Below are positions 20,039 to 30,567 of a DNA stretch of 64,000 nucleotides, one piece after another (positions within the stretch are counted from its first letter, which is position 1; every line of letters begins with the position of its first letter). This DNA comes from Sepioteuthis lessoniana (taxonomy: Eukaryota > Mollusca > Cephalopoda > Myopsida > Loliginidae), in contig OY757939.1 of assembly GCA_963585895.1 (NCBI GenBank), positions 55,073,052 to 55,137,051 of the forward strand, in the 5' to 3' direction. The notes under the pieces are model-generated. The model was given only the letters and a program-made list of their open reading frames with translations. It was not told the origin of the DNA and searched no databases. Both the position numbers and the translations under genes were made by a program.

Positions 20039-20955
20039 CATGGTGCCTTCAATAAGTTTCCAGACTTTTTGTACAGGCATTTAAAATTGTTGTAGACTCT
20101 TGAAAATTCACTATGTTATTGCTATACATCTTATAAGATGACTGACCAATTTTTATGATTTCAGGTTCAAATCAACAGCTACAGCAGGAATTGGAACACA
20201 CCCTACTAAAGCCTGATTGTCACAGCTGGTGAATTTCAAAAATCCAATCTGGACTTTAGAAGAATCATATGCAATAAAATTCTGTTTTAAACTTGGAAAA
20301 AATGCCATGTGATGAAAGCTGAATCTACTGCTATGACCCAGAGACCAAGAGACAGAGTTTCCAGTGAAAACATGCTGGCTCTCCCAGACCCAAGGAGGCC
20401 AGACAGAGCAAATCCACCCACAAACTTTTGATGATCCATTTTTTTGACAGCACAGGTTTTGATCTACATGCACTTGGTTCCCACTGGACAGACTGTCAAC
20501 AAGAAATACTATGTTGAGGTTTTAAGGGAGTTCAGCAAGAGATTCCATCGGAAGAGGCCAGCACTCTTCAAATCGGGTCAGTGGCATTTCCACCAGGACA
20601 ATGCACCAATCCACAACTCCATCCTTGTCACAGACTATTTGACCAAGATGGGCATCAAGACAGTTCCTCACCCTCCCTATAGTCGAGACCTTGCTCCCTG
20701 TAACTTTTGGTTATTCCCTAAGCTCAGAGGCTGTTGTTATGAGATAATTGAGGAGATGAAAGAGGCTGTGATGAAGGTCATTGACATGCTCACACAAGAG
20801 GACTTCCATGGGACCTTCCAGAAGTTGTTGGAATGGTACAACAAGTGCATTGCAGCCGGAGGAGATTACTTCGAAGGGGACTAGAGTTTCATGTGTGTAC
20901 TATTAATAAAAGTGCCCATATGAAAAAAGTCTGGAAACTTATTTAATGATCCTCA
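20039..20955 (+). mobile_element. Mariner M3 (DD34D type)
   Basis: Flanked by TA at 20037-20038 and 20956-20957, with inverted repeats GGTGCCTTCAATAAGTTTCC (left) and GGAAACTTATTTAATGATCC (right). It lacks the N-terminal DNA-binding half but, unlike M1, M2 and M4, retains the segment from TAMTQRPRDR (about 20330) through the catalytic core, so it comes from a different deletion event. Confidence 0.85.
20320..20884 (+). pseudogene. Mariner transposase, truncated and catalytically altered
   Basis: An uninterrupted frame from 20444 to 20884 covers IYMHLVPTGQTVNKKYYVEV, then FHQDNAPIHNS (second catalytic Asp in HQDNAP) and PHPPYSRDLAPCNFW, ending GDYFEGD. Thirty-four residues separate the Asp of HQDNAP from the third acidic position, the DD34D spacing, but that residue is Asn (AAC) here instead of Asp. 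Upstream remnants (20320-20440) are frame-shifted. The first catalytic Asp and the helix-turn-helix are absent, so no activity is expected. Expected full length is about 345 residues; about 185 are traceable. Confidence 0.85.
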
Positions 20956-21242
20956 TAACATTCCAGACACCCACACAATTAATATGGCCATGCCTTTCTG
21001 GCATGTCACCCACACAAATTCTCATGGTCAAACCTCTTCCAGCTTGCTGCCTACAGAATACATGTGGACACACCTCCTTTTAGCATGCCACTTGTGGAGT
21101 TTCTGCAGTATTTTTACCGAGAATACCTTTGTCCTGTTTATTTTAGGTACCAGGTGCATTTCCTGTTATTTTTGTACTATCAGGGTCTGACTTCAGCCAC
21201 TGCATCAACAGATGTCAAAGGAGTCTTCAACTCATATCCACT

Positions 21243-21442
21243 CTAATGACTTTAGGAAAGACATGAATCTATCTCTTCTCGCCACTCCAGCAATAGGTAA
21301 ATAGTAGATCAGCGTGGGTTCTTTTGCCTTGGTTAGGCAACCAGTCAAGGAGAAAGAAAACTATGAATTAATACCAGCTATACTCAGCTTGGAAAATGAC
21401 CTTGTGTCACATCCTGTCCATAGCAGAGGGGTTAAGTAGATA
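21243..21442 (+). repeat. SINE-A, 5'-truncated
   Basis: ACTTTAGGAAAGACATGAAT through GGTAAATAGTAGATCAG, GGCAACCAGTCAAGGAG to AGAGGGGTTAAGTAGATA. Confidence 0.65.
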
Positions 21443-21499
21443 CATACCTTATGTCTCAGATAATGATCCTTTAAAGGGTTGTACTAAACAGAAATATAT

Positions 21500-22110
21500 T
21501 TTTCAAATTCAGTAAACTGGCACAAAAGAAATACAAGTCTTGGCACAACTAAGTGGGAAATGTGATCCACAGGGAATTGTGCAAGAGTTTGACCATGCTG
21601 CCAAATGGGTATATGTACAACCTAGACTTTGTCCCAGAAAATGAGACGCATAAAAATCTCTAGGACTTTGAGATTCAAACAGACCACCAAACTCCAACTA
21701 GAAGACCACTCTTTGAATTAATTAACAAAAAGAAAAAGAACTTTTGAAATGGATTTTATGATTCTAGTACACCACAGAGTGAAAGTAAAAGAGAACAAAA
21801 AGATAGACAAATACCAGGATCTTGCAGGAGTTCTGATAAACCTGTGGAACATGAAGATGACAATGGTACCAAGTGTTGTTGGAGCCCTTGGAATAGTCCC
21901 CAAAAGCCTGGAAAAGAGACTGGAGGAACATGAGATTAGAGGTAGATCATCCAGACTACTGCACTGTTAAAATTAGCTAGAATACTAAAAAGACTCCTCG
22001 AGTCCAGAGGAGACTTGCAATCACTTCAGTGAAAAATCACCAGTTAAAACTGTTATGAGAAACATGCAAGGAGTATAATGATAATAATATTAATAATAAT
22101 AATTATAATA
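21500..22110 (+). mobile_element. LINE relic Z2, 3' end with (TAA)n tail
   Basis: The frame at 21749-21970 reads HHRVKVKENKKIDKYQDL, LWNMKMTMVPSVVGALGI and LEEHEIRGRS, a LINE C-terminal region of the same general type as Z1. Upstream frames keep FEIQTDHQTPTRRP-like residues at 21670-21710. Ends GCAAGGAGTATAATGATAAT then (AAT)n. Confidence 0.75.
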
Positions 22111-22183
22111 ACCATTATTAATAATAACTATTATTACTAATAACTATTATTAATGATAATTATTAATGATAACTATTATTATT

Positions 22184-22665
22184 ATTATTATTATATTACT
22201 CCTTGCAAATTTTTTTATTGATAATTAATAATAATTTTTATTAATAATTATTATTATTAATAACTTTTATTATTATTATCATTATTATTATTATATTACT
22301 CCTTGCAAATTTTTCACATCAGTGTTAGTTGATGGTCTTTCAGTGGAGTCTGAATGACAGCAAGTCTCCTTAAATCTTCGGGAATCTTCTCGGTATTCTG
22401 TGGTTCACCGGGACAGCAAAGTCCACTATTTGATAGGTTCTCTTTTTCAGCTATTTATCTCTCAGTCCAGTCTTCTGGCTGGAATTAGGTGATCTGTTTG
22501 TATCTCAAAATCCCAGAGAACTTTGTGCATCTCATTCTCTTGGATGGATTCTAGTCTGTGCAAATACCATTTGATAATAGAGTCAAATTTCAATTTCTTG
22601 CCCAATTCCCAGTGAATCACCTTTCAAACCCAGTCATGTCTAGTCTTGTACTCTTTTTGCACTAT
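22184..22665 (-). mobile_element. LINE relic Z3, 3' end, tail-to-tail with Z2
   Basis: The reverse strand keeps FEIQTDHLIPARRLD-like residues (about 22500-22460) and the same 3' end TTGCAAGGAGTAATATAATA running into (AAT)n. The terminal block TATTACTCCTTGCAAATTTT occurs twice (22193 and 22295), which means a partial duplication of the tail. Confidence 0.7.
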
Positions 22666-22809
22666 TATTATAATTATTATTATTGTTATTATTAAGAAAA
22701 ATTACTACTTCAATTAAATGATCTGTGAACTCGTGTTTTTTTTTAACAGCGGACTATGATGATATTGATGCTTCAAGTAGAAGAAGTGATGGATTTTGTT
22801 GCGTTCTGG

Positions 22810-23290
22810 TTAGTGAACGCCTGTAATATTAAATAAAGGACAAACTACGATATGAGAGGAAATAGAGATATATTCTCAGGAAAAAGTATATACAATAGAT
22901 AGACTATTAGTAGACAAGAATATAGGATTAGTGAACGCTTGTAATATTAAATAAAGGACAAACCACGACATGAGAGGAAATAGAGATATATTCTCAGGAA
23001 AAAGTATATACAATAGATAGACTATTAGTAGACAAGAACATAGGATTAGTGAACTCTTGTAATATTAAATAAAGGACAAACCACGACATGAGAGGAAATA
23101 GAGATATATTCTCAGGAAAAAGTATATACAATAGATAGACTATTAGTAGACAAGAACATAGGATTAGTGAACGCTTGTAATATCAAATAAAGGACAAACC
23201 ACGACATGAGAGGAAATAGAGATATATTCTCAGGAAAAAGTATATACAATAGAGAGACTATTAGTAGACAAGAACATAGGCTTAGTGAAT
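22810..23290. repeat. 118-bp tandem array, four copies
   Basis: TTAGTGAACGCTTGTAATAT recurs at 22810, 22928, 23046, 23164 and (start of a fifth) 23282, constant 118-bp spacing, about 97% identity. No unit was noticed elsewhere in the window. Positions 23300-23504 hold nothing recognised. Confidence 0.9.
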
Positions 23291-23504
23291 ACAGAATAAA
23301 GATATAGTCCAATGATAGTATTGGTTTCCTTTATTACGGTAGCAAGTAAGGTGATAATACTATTCCTATAAGAAGCTGCTCTTCACGTTGTAGTCTGCGC
23401 TGGTATTAGTAGCTACTGCTATATATGGCAGATGGACTAGTTCATTGTGTGGAAAAAGGTGGGTGATACCCAACAGATTCTAATTTGCAATTTTCATCAT
23501 AATC

Positions 23505-24415
23505 ACTATTATAAAAAAACCCAGAATCTTTACGCACACCATATACACAATTAATACAACATCTATATACAGCTCAAATTTTGTTATGCCATTATCATCA
23601 TCATATTGTGCTATCATCATGGATATCCCTGACTCTCTCTCGCCATCCCTCCCTATCGTCTATTGCTTCCAGTAGGTCTTCAGGGCTACATCTCGTATTG
23701 GCACAGAGCTGCTGTATGAAGGTTTGAACTGGTCATCCTGCCTTTGCTTGTCCATGTGAAAGGGTCCACTGGAGTACATCACTTATGAGCTCATCCCTAC
23801 TTCTCCAGCAGTGTCCCACATGTCTGGTTCATCTAATTTTGATAGTTTTCATGATGGGTGGTAGGTGGCCGTACAGTTGCTGCTTTGTGGGGTGCTGCCT
23901 CCAGGACTTGTTATGTTATTCATTCAATAGTTCCCAAAAATGCTTTCTTAGATTCTTTTTCGGACCATTTTCTTCTGAAATCATCCAATTTAATATCAAA
24001 ATTTTCTGCACTGCTGCATTCTTGATCTGATAAGGCAATTTATTCCAATAAATGTATTACTCTATAAGCAAAAAAATCCAATCTGTCTGTTGACTTAGTT
24101 TTTGAAATTTGTATTGACAGTAAATTTTCAGTGCAGGGATAAATATTGAAAAAATGTCTACCATAATTAGAAATTTCGTTATTTATTTTTAAAGTTTCAA
24201 TTGGATATCCTCTTCTTCTTTCTAGTAAAGTAGATAATCCTAATTTCTCCAATCTCTTCCTGTAACTGTAATCTTTTGCTCTTTTTATTATTTTTGTCAC
24301 CCTTCTTTGTATACCCTCCAATTTTAATATAACACACCAGTTTCCATGTCTTAACACTGGACCCCAGGACTGAGTATAATATTTTATATGAGGTCTTATG
24401 AGGTCAATCAAGAAT
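23505..24415 (-). mobile_element. CR1/Jockey-like LINE relic Y, 3' end
   Basis: The reverse-strand frame 24411-24040 is open for 123 codons: LIRPHIKYYTQSWGPVLRHG, LEGIQRRVTKIIKRAKDYSY, RLEKLGLSTLLERRRG and TDRLDFFAYRVIHLL, typical of the C-terminal region after the reverse transcriptase in CR1/Jockey-like LINEs. The 3' UTR continues leftward to about 23505, interrupted by an RTE-like insertion at 23594-23907. It matches relic X. Confidence 0.8.
23594..23907 (-). mobile_element. RTE-like LINE 3' end nested in LINE Y
   Basis: Reverse strand encodes the terminal region (GHCWRSRDEL-like to ...RERVRDI-like) and ends in (ATG)n at the left. TTGTTATG(CC/TT)ATT flanks it at 23581-23593 and 23908-23920 (11 of 13 identical). 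Confidence 0.75.
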
Positions 24416-24904
24416 TGGAATAATTAAAAAGAAAAATGATGTCAAGTGCAAATAATGCAGACTGCATAATTAAGTTGCAAATTGGACTGGGAAAATTGTT
24501 TTATGTTCCAAGTTAAAGTGTTTTAAGTGTTTTACTTGAATACAACTTGCTAAAATATGCCTCTGTCTGCTGGGTTATATTTACTCCTCGCCACCCAAAG
24601 CATCTGTTTTGTATACTTGTCTGTACCACTTTCATGCAAAAACAATGGAGTCTATTGACATCATTTTTAGTATGAAGGCTCACAAGGCTTCCACTTGGGA
24701 CGTAAGTGATGTGAGCTTGATATCAGAGATAATTCAAGGTTACAAAAGGTCAAACAATAAACAATGGAAACAATTTTTACTATTCATTCTTTTTTTTTTT
24801 TACAAATGGCACAATCATTAATACAATAAAATTAATTATTTTTATTAATTCATCAATTTTTTTAAATTTAGCATACATATTTATTTTCAACCTCTCTACC
24901 CTTT
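24416..24904. other. No recognisable feature
   Basis: AT-rich sequence with one T12 run at 24790. Nothing identified. Confidence 0.5.
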
Positions 24905-25119
24905 TGAGTACAAGCCCAGTTGGCTGGGGTTTTAGAATCTGCAGAGAGGTAAGAACCCCACAACAAGTATCCTGGATATGACACTATGATGCATCTAATG
25001 GTGGGGTTCCAGTCCCGGATCTTTGGGGAATGTAGAGTACTCTTTCATTGCTATTACTTCCAGATCCACTCTAATCCAGAGGGGTAGTACCTGATAGGTT
25101 CCCATCTATGGTTCAAATA

Positions 25120-25510
25120 CCTACTTGTACTTACTTGTACTTGTATCGGCTTTCACCCTGGTCGGGTTGAACCAGCTTCCTCCTGAGCAAGTGTTGCTCA
25201 TTGAAGAAGATACTTTGGGATTTGATTGAGGGAAGGGTTCCAAGTCCTACCTGGAAAAACGCCCTGTTTGCCACAGATTTTCCACAGATGCATTGACAGA
25301 GTGACCCAAGGCTGCAAGTTGCTGGAACAGACACCTCCTAGATTTTCACCAGAGCCCCTTTAGCCGGGTTGCGGCCCTAATACCGCTGGGTGCCAGACCA
25401 ATCCACCTTGGATGGCACTACCAGGAACAGAAGTTCCCGACGGCATAGCTCTGGCACTACATGTTGCCATCGCCTTGCCACGTTGAGGAGGGGTTGGACT
25501 TTAGAGTCGG
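25120..25510 (-). mobile_element. 391-bp GC-rich retroposon with 13-bp TSD
   Basis: Target TATGGTTCAAATA is duplicated exactly at 25107-25119 and 25511-25523. On the reverse strand it begins CCGACTCTAAAGTCCAACCC, contains GGCAAGGCGATGGCAACATG and GCCGCAACCCGGCTAAAGGG, and ends in a TACAAGTACAAGTAAGTAC tail. GC content (about 53%) is far above its surroundings. It has no open reading frame of note. It could be a SINE or the 5' and 3' ends of a deleted LINE; unrecognised. Confidence 0.75.
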
Positions 25511-25725
25511 TATGGTTCAAATAGACTTGTTTAACCATTTAACTGTTTGCAAACAAATGAATGTCTGTTAAATTGAATTGTTAATGCAAGATAGCAATAC
25601 TTGAAAGTATATATCTCAGTGGAAATAAAACTATTAGTGTTAGATTGCAATGCTTCAAGCCATTTTGAGTGTGTGCAAACAAATGATTAATATGAAACAG
25701 AATTATTTGTATTAGATGGGAATAT

Positions 25726-26378
25726 TGTTATATTTTGACCTTCAACCCAGCCCCAAAAATGCTATTCCTAGGTGATACACCGGAAGGAAGTGGCACATTC
25801 CAACGGCCTGTAATCGAAAGAGATCGCGTGGGCGGATTAAGGCTTATGATATAGGACAAGGTGAAGGTCTCATTGTGCCATTACAGTCATGCATCGGAAG
25901 AGAGTAACCTCTGAACTGCATGACAGTTATTTCCGCTTGATGACGATTAAACATCCAATTCAAAGATCCAGTAGGCGATCGTGTGGGCGTTGAGTTATTA
26001 TTTAACTCAGTTTAGTTTGGGTCCCAAAGCAGTTGCCAGCAGACTTCCAGACAGTAGAGACCAGATGTGGTAGGGAAGGCCACACCCGACCGAGGGGGCC
26101 CTCGGAAAAGCCCCGATGGAGTGAACCCCAAGGCCTCTGGTTGAACATCAGGAGAACAATAAAGACACAACGTGACGGTCATAACAGTGGGGTCAAAATA
26201 TGAGGCTTATGTTCGGTCTCCAGCATCCTCTCACATGCTACCCTTTCGAACCCTTGCAATAAAGAGAGAGGTAAATATGTGTTAAAGAAGTCTTCCTGTG
26301 TCTTCCTTCCTGCTTTCTTCCTTGATGCGTCGTTTATCATTGAGTCAGTATTTATCCAGAATATATATGTATGCAACA
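25726..26378 (+). mobile_element. Solo LTR L2 (653 bp), 4-bp TSD
   Basis: TGTTATATTTTGACC...TGTATGCAACA, flanked by ATAT at 25722-25725 and 26379-26382. Shares TTGACCTTC(A/G)ACCCAGCC with L1 and L3. AATAAA signals at 26155 and 26258. No internal retrotransposon sequence. The GC-rich GACCGAGGGGGCCCTCGG segment at 26089 is a short palindrome. Confidence 0.85.
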
Positions 26379-26796
26379 ATATTTGAAAATGTTTGACTGT
26401 GAGTAAAAATTGATTTATTAGATTTTCATAGTAATACTTGTAACCATTTGACTGTGTGCAAATAAATGAATAGTGTTAAATAGTATTATTAGTGTTAAAT
26501 AGCAATACTTAAAACCATTTGTAGGGTGCAATAAATAGTTATCTCCCTTAGATAAAGTTCCAAAAACCTATTCTCTGTTTCTTTTCTCCCCTGGTATTTG
26601 AAATATAGAGACATTGTCTCTGACCCTGCTAGGGAACAATAAAGTCACATTACAAGCTTATCTACACTTATCAAGTAAGCCTTTTGCAATTTTGTCCCCC
26701 CTTTTGCATACTGCTTGTTTTTGGAACAATATATGTATAGTTCTTGCTGTTAAGACACATTTGAGCATTCTTTCCTTTTTATACCACTAGTAGGTA

Positions 26797-28001
26797 CGTG
26801 GTGCCTTCAATAAATTTCCAGACATTTTTTGTACTGGCATTTAAAATTGTTGTAGACTCTTGAAAATTCACTATGATATTGCTATACATCTTATGAGATG
26901 ACTGACCAATTTTTATCATTTCAGCTTCAAATAAACACCTACAGCAGGAATTGGAATACTTCCTACTAAAGCCTGATTGTCACAGCTGGGGAATTTCAAA
27001 AATGCAATTTGGACTTGAGGAAACTTTAGAAGAATGATATGCAATAAAATTCTGTTTTAAACTTGGAAAAAATGCCACAGAAACGTATGGAATGCTTCAG
27101 ACTGCTTTTCGACCATCTTGCATGAATCGAGCATGGGTTTTGAGTGGCATAAGAGATTCAAGGAAGGCAGGGAGTCTGTGAGGGATGATGAGAGGTGTGG
27201 GAGGAGTAAGGAAGTCTATACACCAGAATTGAATGGCCAAATGGTTAGGGTTAGGGTTACTATGTTGAGGTTTTAAGGAAGAGATTCCTAGGGAAAAGGC
27301 TAGCACTCTTCAAATCGGGTCAGTGGCATTTCCACCAAGACAATGCACCAGTCCACAAATCCATCCTTGTCACAGAGTATTTGAGCAAGATGGGCATCAA
27401 GACACTTCCTCACCCTCCCTATAGTCGAGACCTTGCTCCCTATGACTTTTGCTTATTCCCTAAGTTCAGAGGCTGTCGTTATGAGACAATTGAGGAGATG
27501 AAAGAGGCTGTGACAAAGGTCATTGACATGCTCACACAAGAGGACTTCCATGGGGCCTTCCAGAAGTTGTTGGAACAGTACAACAAGTGCATTGCAGCTG
27601 GAGGTGATTATTTCGAAGGGGGTGCCCATGATGTAATGGTTATCATCGTAGGAAATGCACACGGCAACACGAGTTCAAATCCTGGACGAGACTGATTGCA
27701 TTTCATGTAGCACTAATACCCTTGGGAAAGGTATGAATCTAATTATTCTCCCTCCAGCTATGGGTAAATAGTAGGGCAGACTAGGTTCTTCAGCCTTGGT
27801 TAGGCAACTAGTCTAGGAGAAGGAAAACTCTGAATTCAAACCTGTTAAACTCCGCTTAAAAATTGACCTTGAGTCATATCCTGCCCGAGTGGTGGGGTTG
27901 GTAAATATGGATTATTTCAAAGGGGACTAGAGTTTCATGAGTGTACTATCAATAAAAGTGCCCAGATGAAAAAAGTCTGGAAACATATTTAATGATCCTT
28001 G
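26797..28001 (+). mobile_element. Mariner M4 (DD34D type), internally deleted, with nested SINE-A
   Basis: TA-flanked ends CGTGGTGCCTTCAATAAATT and ATATTTAATGATCCTTG. Coding remnants: EWHKRFKEGRE-like (about 27135), then the deletion junction GGTTAGGGTTAGGGTTAC (27243-27260), then HQDNAP (about 27340) and SKMGIKTLPHPPYSRDLAPYD (27381-27440). The last catalytic Asp is kept but the preceding Cys is Tyr. SINE-A interrupts it just before the stop. Confidence 0.85.
27622..27909 (+). mobile_element. SINE-A with 16-bp TSD, nested in mariner M4
   Basis: GATTATTTCGAAGGGG (27606-27621) and GATTATTTCAAAGGGG (27910-27925) flank a complete element. The mariner 3' end resumes with ACTAGAGTTTCATGAGTG. Confidence 0.9.
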
Positions 28002-28179
28002 TATATTGTGTATATAAAATGTAAAATGTTCTTAATACAGATGCCTTTATCTTGTCTTTCCTTCAGTTATGTTCAGTGTTAGTATATCATGGATATACTA
28101 ATGCTGATATTGGTCCTTAAAGAGTGAAGACTAGATTAAAACATCTTTGCCACCACCAACAATCTAAAAGTGGCATTAC

Positions 28180-28345
28180 ACCTGCTTCCTTTCACATTAA
28201 TGCTCTTGGGGAAAGGTATGACTTTACCTGTTCTCACTCCAGCTATGGGTAAATAGTAGAGCAGACTGGGTTCTTTAGCCTTGGTTAGACAACCAAAAAA
28301 ATTGTGCCACATCCTTCTCATGATGGATGGGCTGGAAAAATATAT
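28180..28345 (+). repeat. SINE-A, internally deleted fragment
   Basis: TCTTGGGGAAAGGTATGACT, CAGCTATGGGTAAATAGTAG, then a jump to the 3' block GTGCCACATCC. Confidence 0.55.
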
Positions 28346-28504
28346 ATACATACCCTTCCTTTAATCTAAATAGCTTTTATACAAAATCTACAGCATTGCT
28401 TCCGTAGAAAGCAAGTTGAAAACACCCACCCAAAAAATTAGTGACATGTTAGAGAAGAAATCAATTTTAGCTATGTGAAGTTGTTTTCTCCTTAGCAATA
28501 CTTT

Positions 28505-28713
28505 ATCCTCATCATGTCGTGCTGCCAGCATGGATATCCTTGACCCTCTCTCGCCACTCCTCCCAATCGTTCATCGCCTCCGGCAGGTCTTCAGAGCTAC
28601 ATCCCATATCCTCACAGAGCTGCTGTATGTATGTTTGAGCTGGTCATCCTGCTTTTGCTCGGCCATATGTGGAGGTCCATAGGAGTACATCACTTATGAG
28701 CTTGTCCACTGCT
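28505..28713 (-). mobile_element. RTE-like LINE, 3'-end fragment
   Basis: (ATG)n-type 3' end at the left, then reverse-strand coding of the last 65 or so residues (RAKAG-like, TYIQQLCED-like, MNDWEEWRERV-like). Confidence 0.7.
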
Positions 28714-28867
28714 GAAAAAGTAGCAACACTTTGTATCCCTGGTCAGCATTCAAGCTAGTTTTGCAAAATCCATTATAAAAGAGTGGTGAGTTTGATCCTC
28801 ATAGGTGCCCTGTATTTGTGGTTCTGCATCAAATCTAAATCATGCTTTGGGCACTCTACAAAATAAG

Positions 28868-29660
28868 GTTGTTTTGATTTTATGGCATATCAACCTTTGT
28901 AGGTTATTCAAAACAGTTCTATATTAAACAATTCAGTTTGGTGTAAGTACAGTTTCAAAGTAAAAAATAGTTCCATTTCAAACAATTCAGTTTGGTTGGT
29001 TAGTTAGTTGGCTGGTTGGGTTTTATGGTATATCAACCTTTGTAGGTAATTTAACGCCAAATCCATTTTTATGCACATAGTTCTATTTCAAACAATTCAG
29101 TTTAGCATCAGTACACAGTTTAATTGTCAAAAACATTTCTATTTCAAACTATTCAGTTTATCCAAACAATTTAATTCAGTTAATTTTGTTTACACACAGT
29201 TAAATATCAAAACAGTTCTATATATAACAATTCAGTTTAGTGTAAGTACAGTTTCAATGTCAAAAACAGTTCCATTTCAAACAATTCAGATTAGCATAAG
29301 TACACAGTTTAAATGTAAGTACAGTCTAATTATCAAAAACATTTCTATTTCAAGCTATTCAGTTTAGACAAACAGTTCTAATTCAAACATTTCAGTTTAG
29401 CATAAGTATGCAGTTTAGTTCTATTGGACCCATAGATAGGGCCCTATCAGGTGCTACCACTTTGGGCCAGAGTGGACCTGGGAGCAATGGCAATGAAGGA
29501 GTACTCCACATTCTCCAAAGCCCCAGCATCACTGGAACTTTACCATCAGATTGTTTAATGTCATAACCAGGACACTCATTGTGGGGGGGGGGGAGGGGGA
29601 GTCCTATCCCTCTGCAGAGGTGCAGTCTGTGTATTCTACAGCCCCAGCCGACTGGGCAAA
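28868..29660 (-). mobile_element. Composite retroposon with doubled tail
   Basis: Two hairpin tails (28875-28910 and 29005-29060) precede a subrepeat run 29070-29430 (TTCAGTTTAGCATAAGTACA and similar) and a head 29435-29660 ending CCCAGCCGACTGGGCA. A G10 run lies at 29585. Confidence 0.8.
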
Positions 29661-29687
29661 CATAGTAAAGATAACAGACGATTGTTG

Positions 29688-29760
29688 GTGAGCTTGATTT
29701 TCACAAAGTACTCCATACATCTGACTTTGTGTCACAACTAAGCTTAGCTTAGAAACTACC
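29688..29760 (+). repeat. SINE-D, 3' fragment
   Basis: GTGAGCTTGATTTTCACAAA then TTTGTGTCACAACTAAGCTTAGCTTAG, the tail characteristic of SINE-D. Confidence 0.45.
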
Positions 29761-29862
29761 TCCCACATTGACTGAACGCTTATTTACTGCAGAACAAATT
29801 ACAATGACCATTTTAGTAATGACAACTGTTCACATCAGTACATTAGTTTTATAAACTTATAT

Positions 29863-30051
29863 CATCATCATGATCATGTCATACCGCTAGCACGGATATC
29901 CCTGACCCTCTCTCGCCACTTCTCCCTATCATTCATCGCCTCTGGCAGGTCTTCAGGGCTACATCCCGTATACTCACATAGTTACTGTATGTATGTTCGA
30001 GCTGGTCGTCCTGCTTTTTCTTGACCATATGCGGGGGTCTATAGGAGTACG
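29863..30051 (-). mobile_element. RTE-like LINE, 5'-truncated 3' end with 11-bp TSD
   Basis: TAAACTTATAT is repeated exactly at 29852-29862 and 30052-30062. The insertion is 189 bp: (ATG)n tail plus the terminal coding region on the reverse strand. Confidence 0.8.
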
Positions 30052-30055
30052 TAAA

Positions 30056-30056
<1 letters not shown>

Positions 30057-30092
<36 letters not shown>
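30057..30092. repeat. (TA)n microsatellite
   Basis: TA repeat that appears to have grown from the TSD of the RTE-like insertion. Confidence 0.9.
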
Positions 30093-30095
<3 letters not shown>

Positions 30096-30138
30096 GCAGT
30101 AAATTTTAATCATATATATCTGTGGATGACAATATACA

Positions 30139-30416
30139 TGCTTCCCCAAATAGGTTGCGCACTCGAACACAGGGATTGCCAGCTGCCACCTGCGCATAAA
30201 TGCAAAGCTCTTCTCATGAACTGACCACTCCGGTCGCTGATAGCAAGTATGTAAAAATATATATATGAAAAAATTCCTTTGCTTACGCTGAGAATGACCA
30301 TAGCTCTGGAGTAAGATATCCGACTGACATAAAGTCAGCCAGGTTTTAATCCCAGCTGGAAGTGTTTCGCGTGTCTAGCCATACTGAAGTGTTGTGATAC
30401 AACGAAACAGTCTGAA
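30139..30416 (+). mobile_element. 278-bp SINE-like insertion with 16-bp TSD
   Basis: TGTGGATGACAATATA occurs at 30121-30136 and 30417-30432. The insertion holds a tRNA-like segment at 30300-30362 (A-box-like TAGCTCTGGAGTAAG, B-box-like GGTTTTAATCCC) and a GC-richer left half (GGTTGCGCACTCGAACACAG). Other copies not seen here. Confidence 0.6.
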
Positions 30417-30427
30417 TGTGGATGACA

Positions 30428-30433
<6 letters not shown>

Positions 30434-30466
<33 letters not shown>
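30434..30466. repeat. (TA)n microsatellite
   Basis: TA repeat just right of the second TSD of the 278-bp insertion. Confidence 0.9.
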
Positions 30467-30567
30467 AGTATGGTTGAAATTTTCTGTTAAAATTGTTTTA
30501 AGTCTGTAAAATCTTTACTGTGCTCTATGCACAAAATATATTTCAAGAATAAAATAAAATAATAATC

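Larger units (their letters stand above)
24905..26545 (+). mobile_element. Composite retroposon split by two insertions
   Basis: Head 24905-25119 (GCCCAGTTGGCTGGGG, TCCTGGATATGACACTATGA, TCCCATCTATGGTTCAAATA), subrepeats at 25524-25725 and 26379-26545 (TAGCAATACTTGAAAGTATA, CAAACAAATGATTAATATGA). A 391-bp element and solo LTR L2 interrupt it. The hairpin tail is not seen; nothing is recognised from 26546 to 26796. Confidence 0.75.

Noticed and set aside
27243..27260. Interstitial telomere
   Set aside because: Only about 2.5 units of TTAGGG, at an internal mariner junction shared by decayed copies; treated as repair filler instead.
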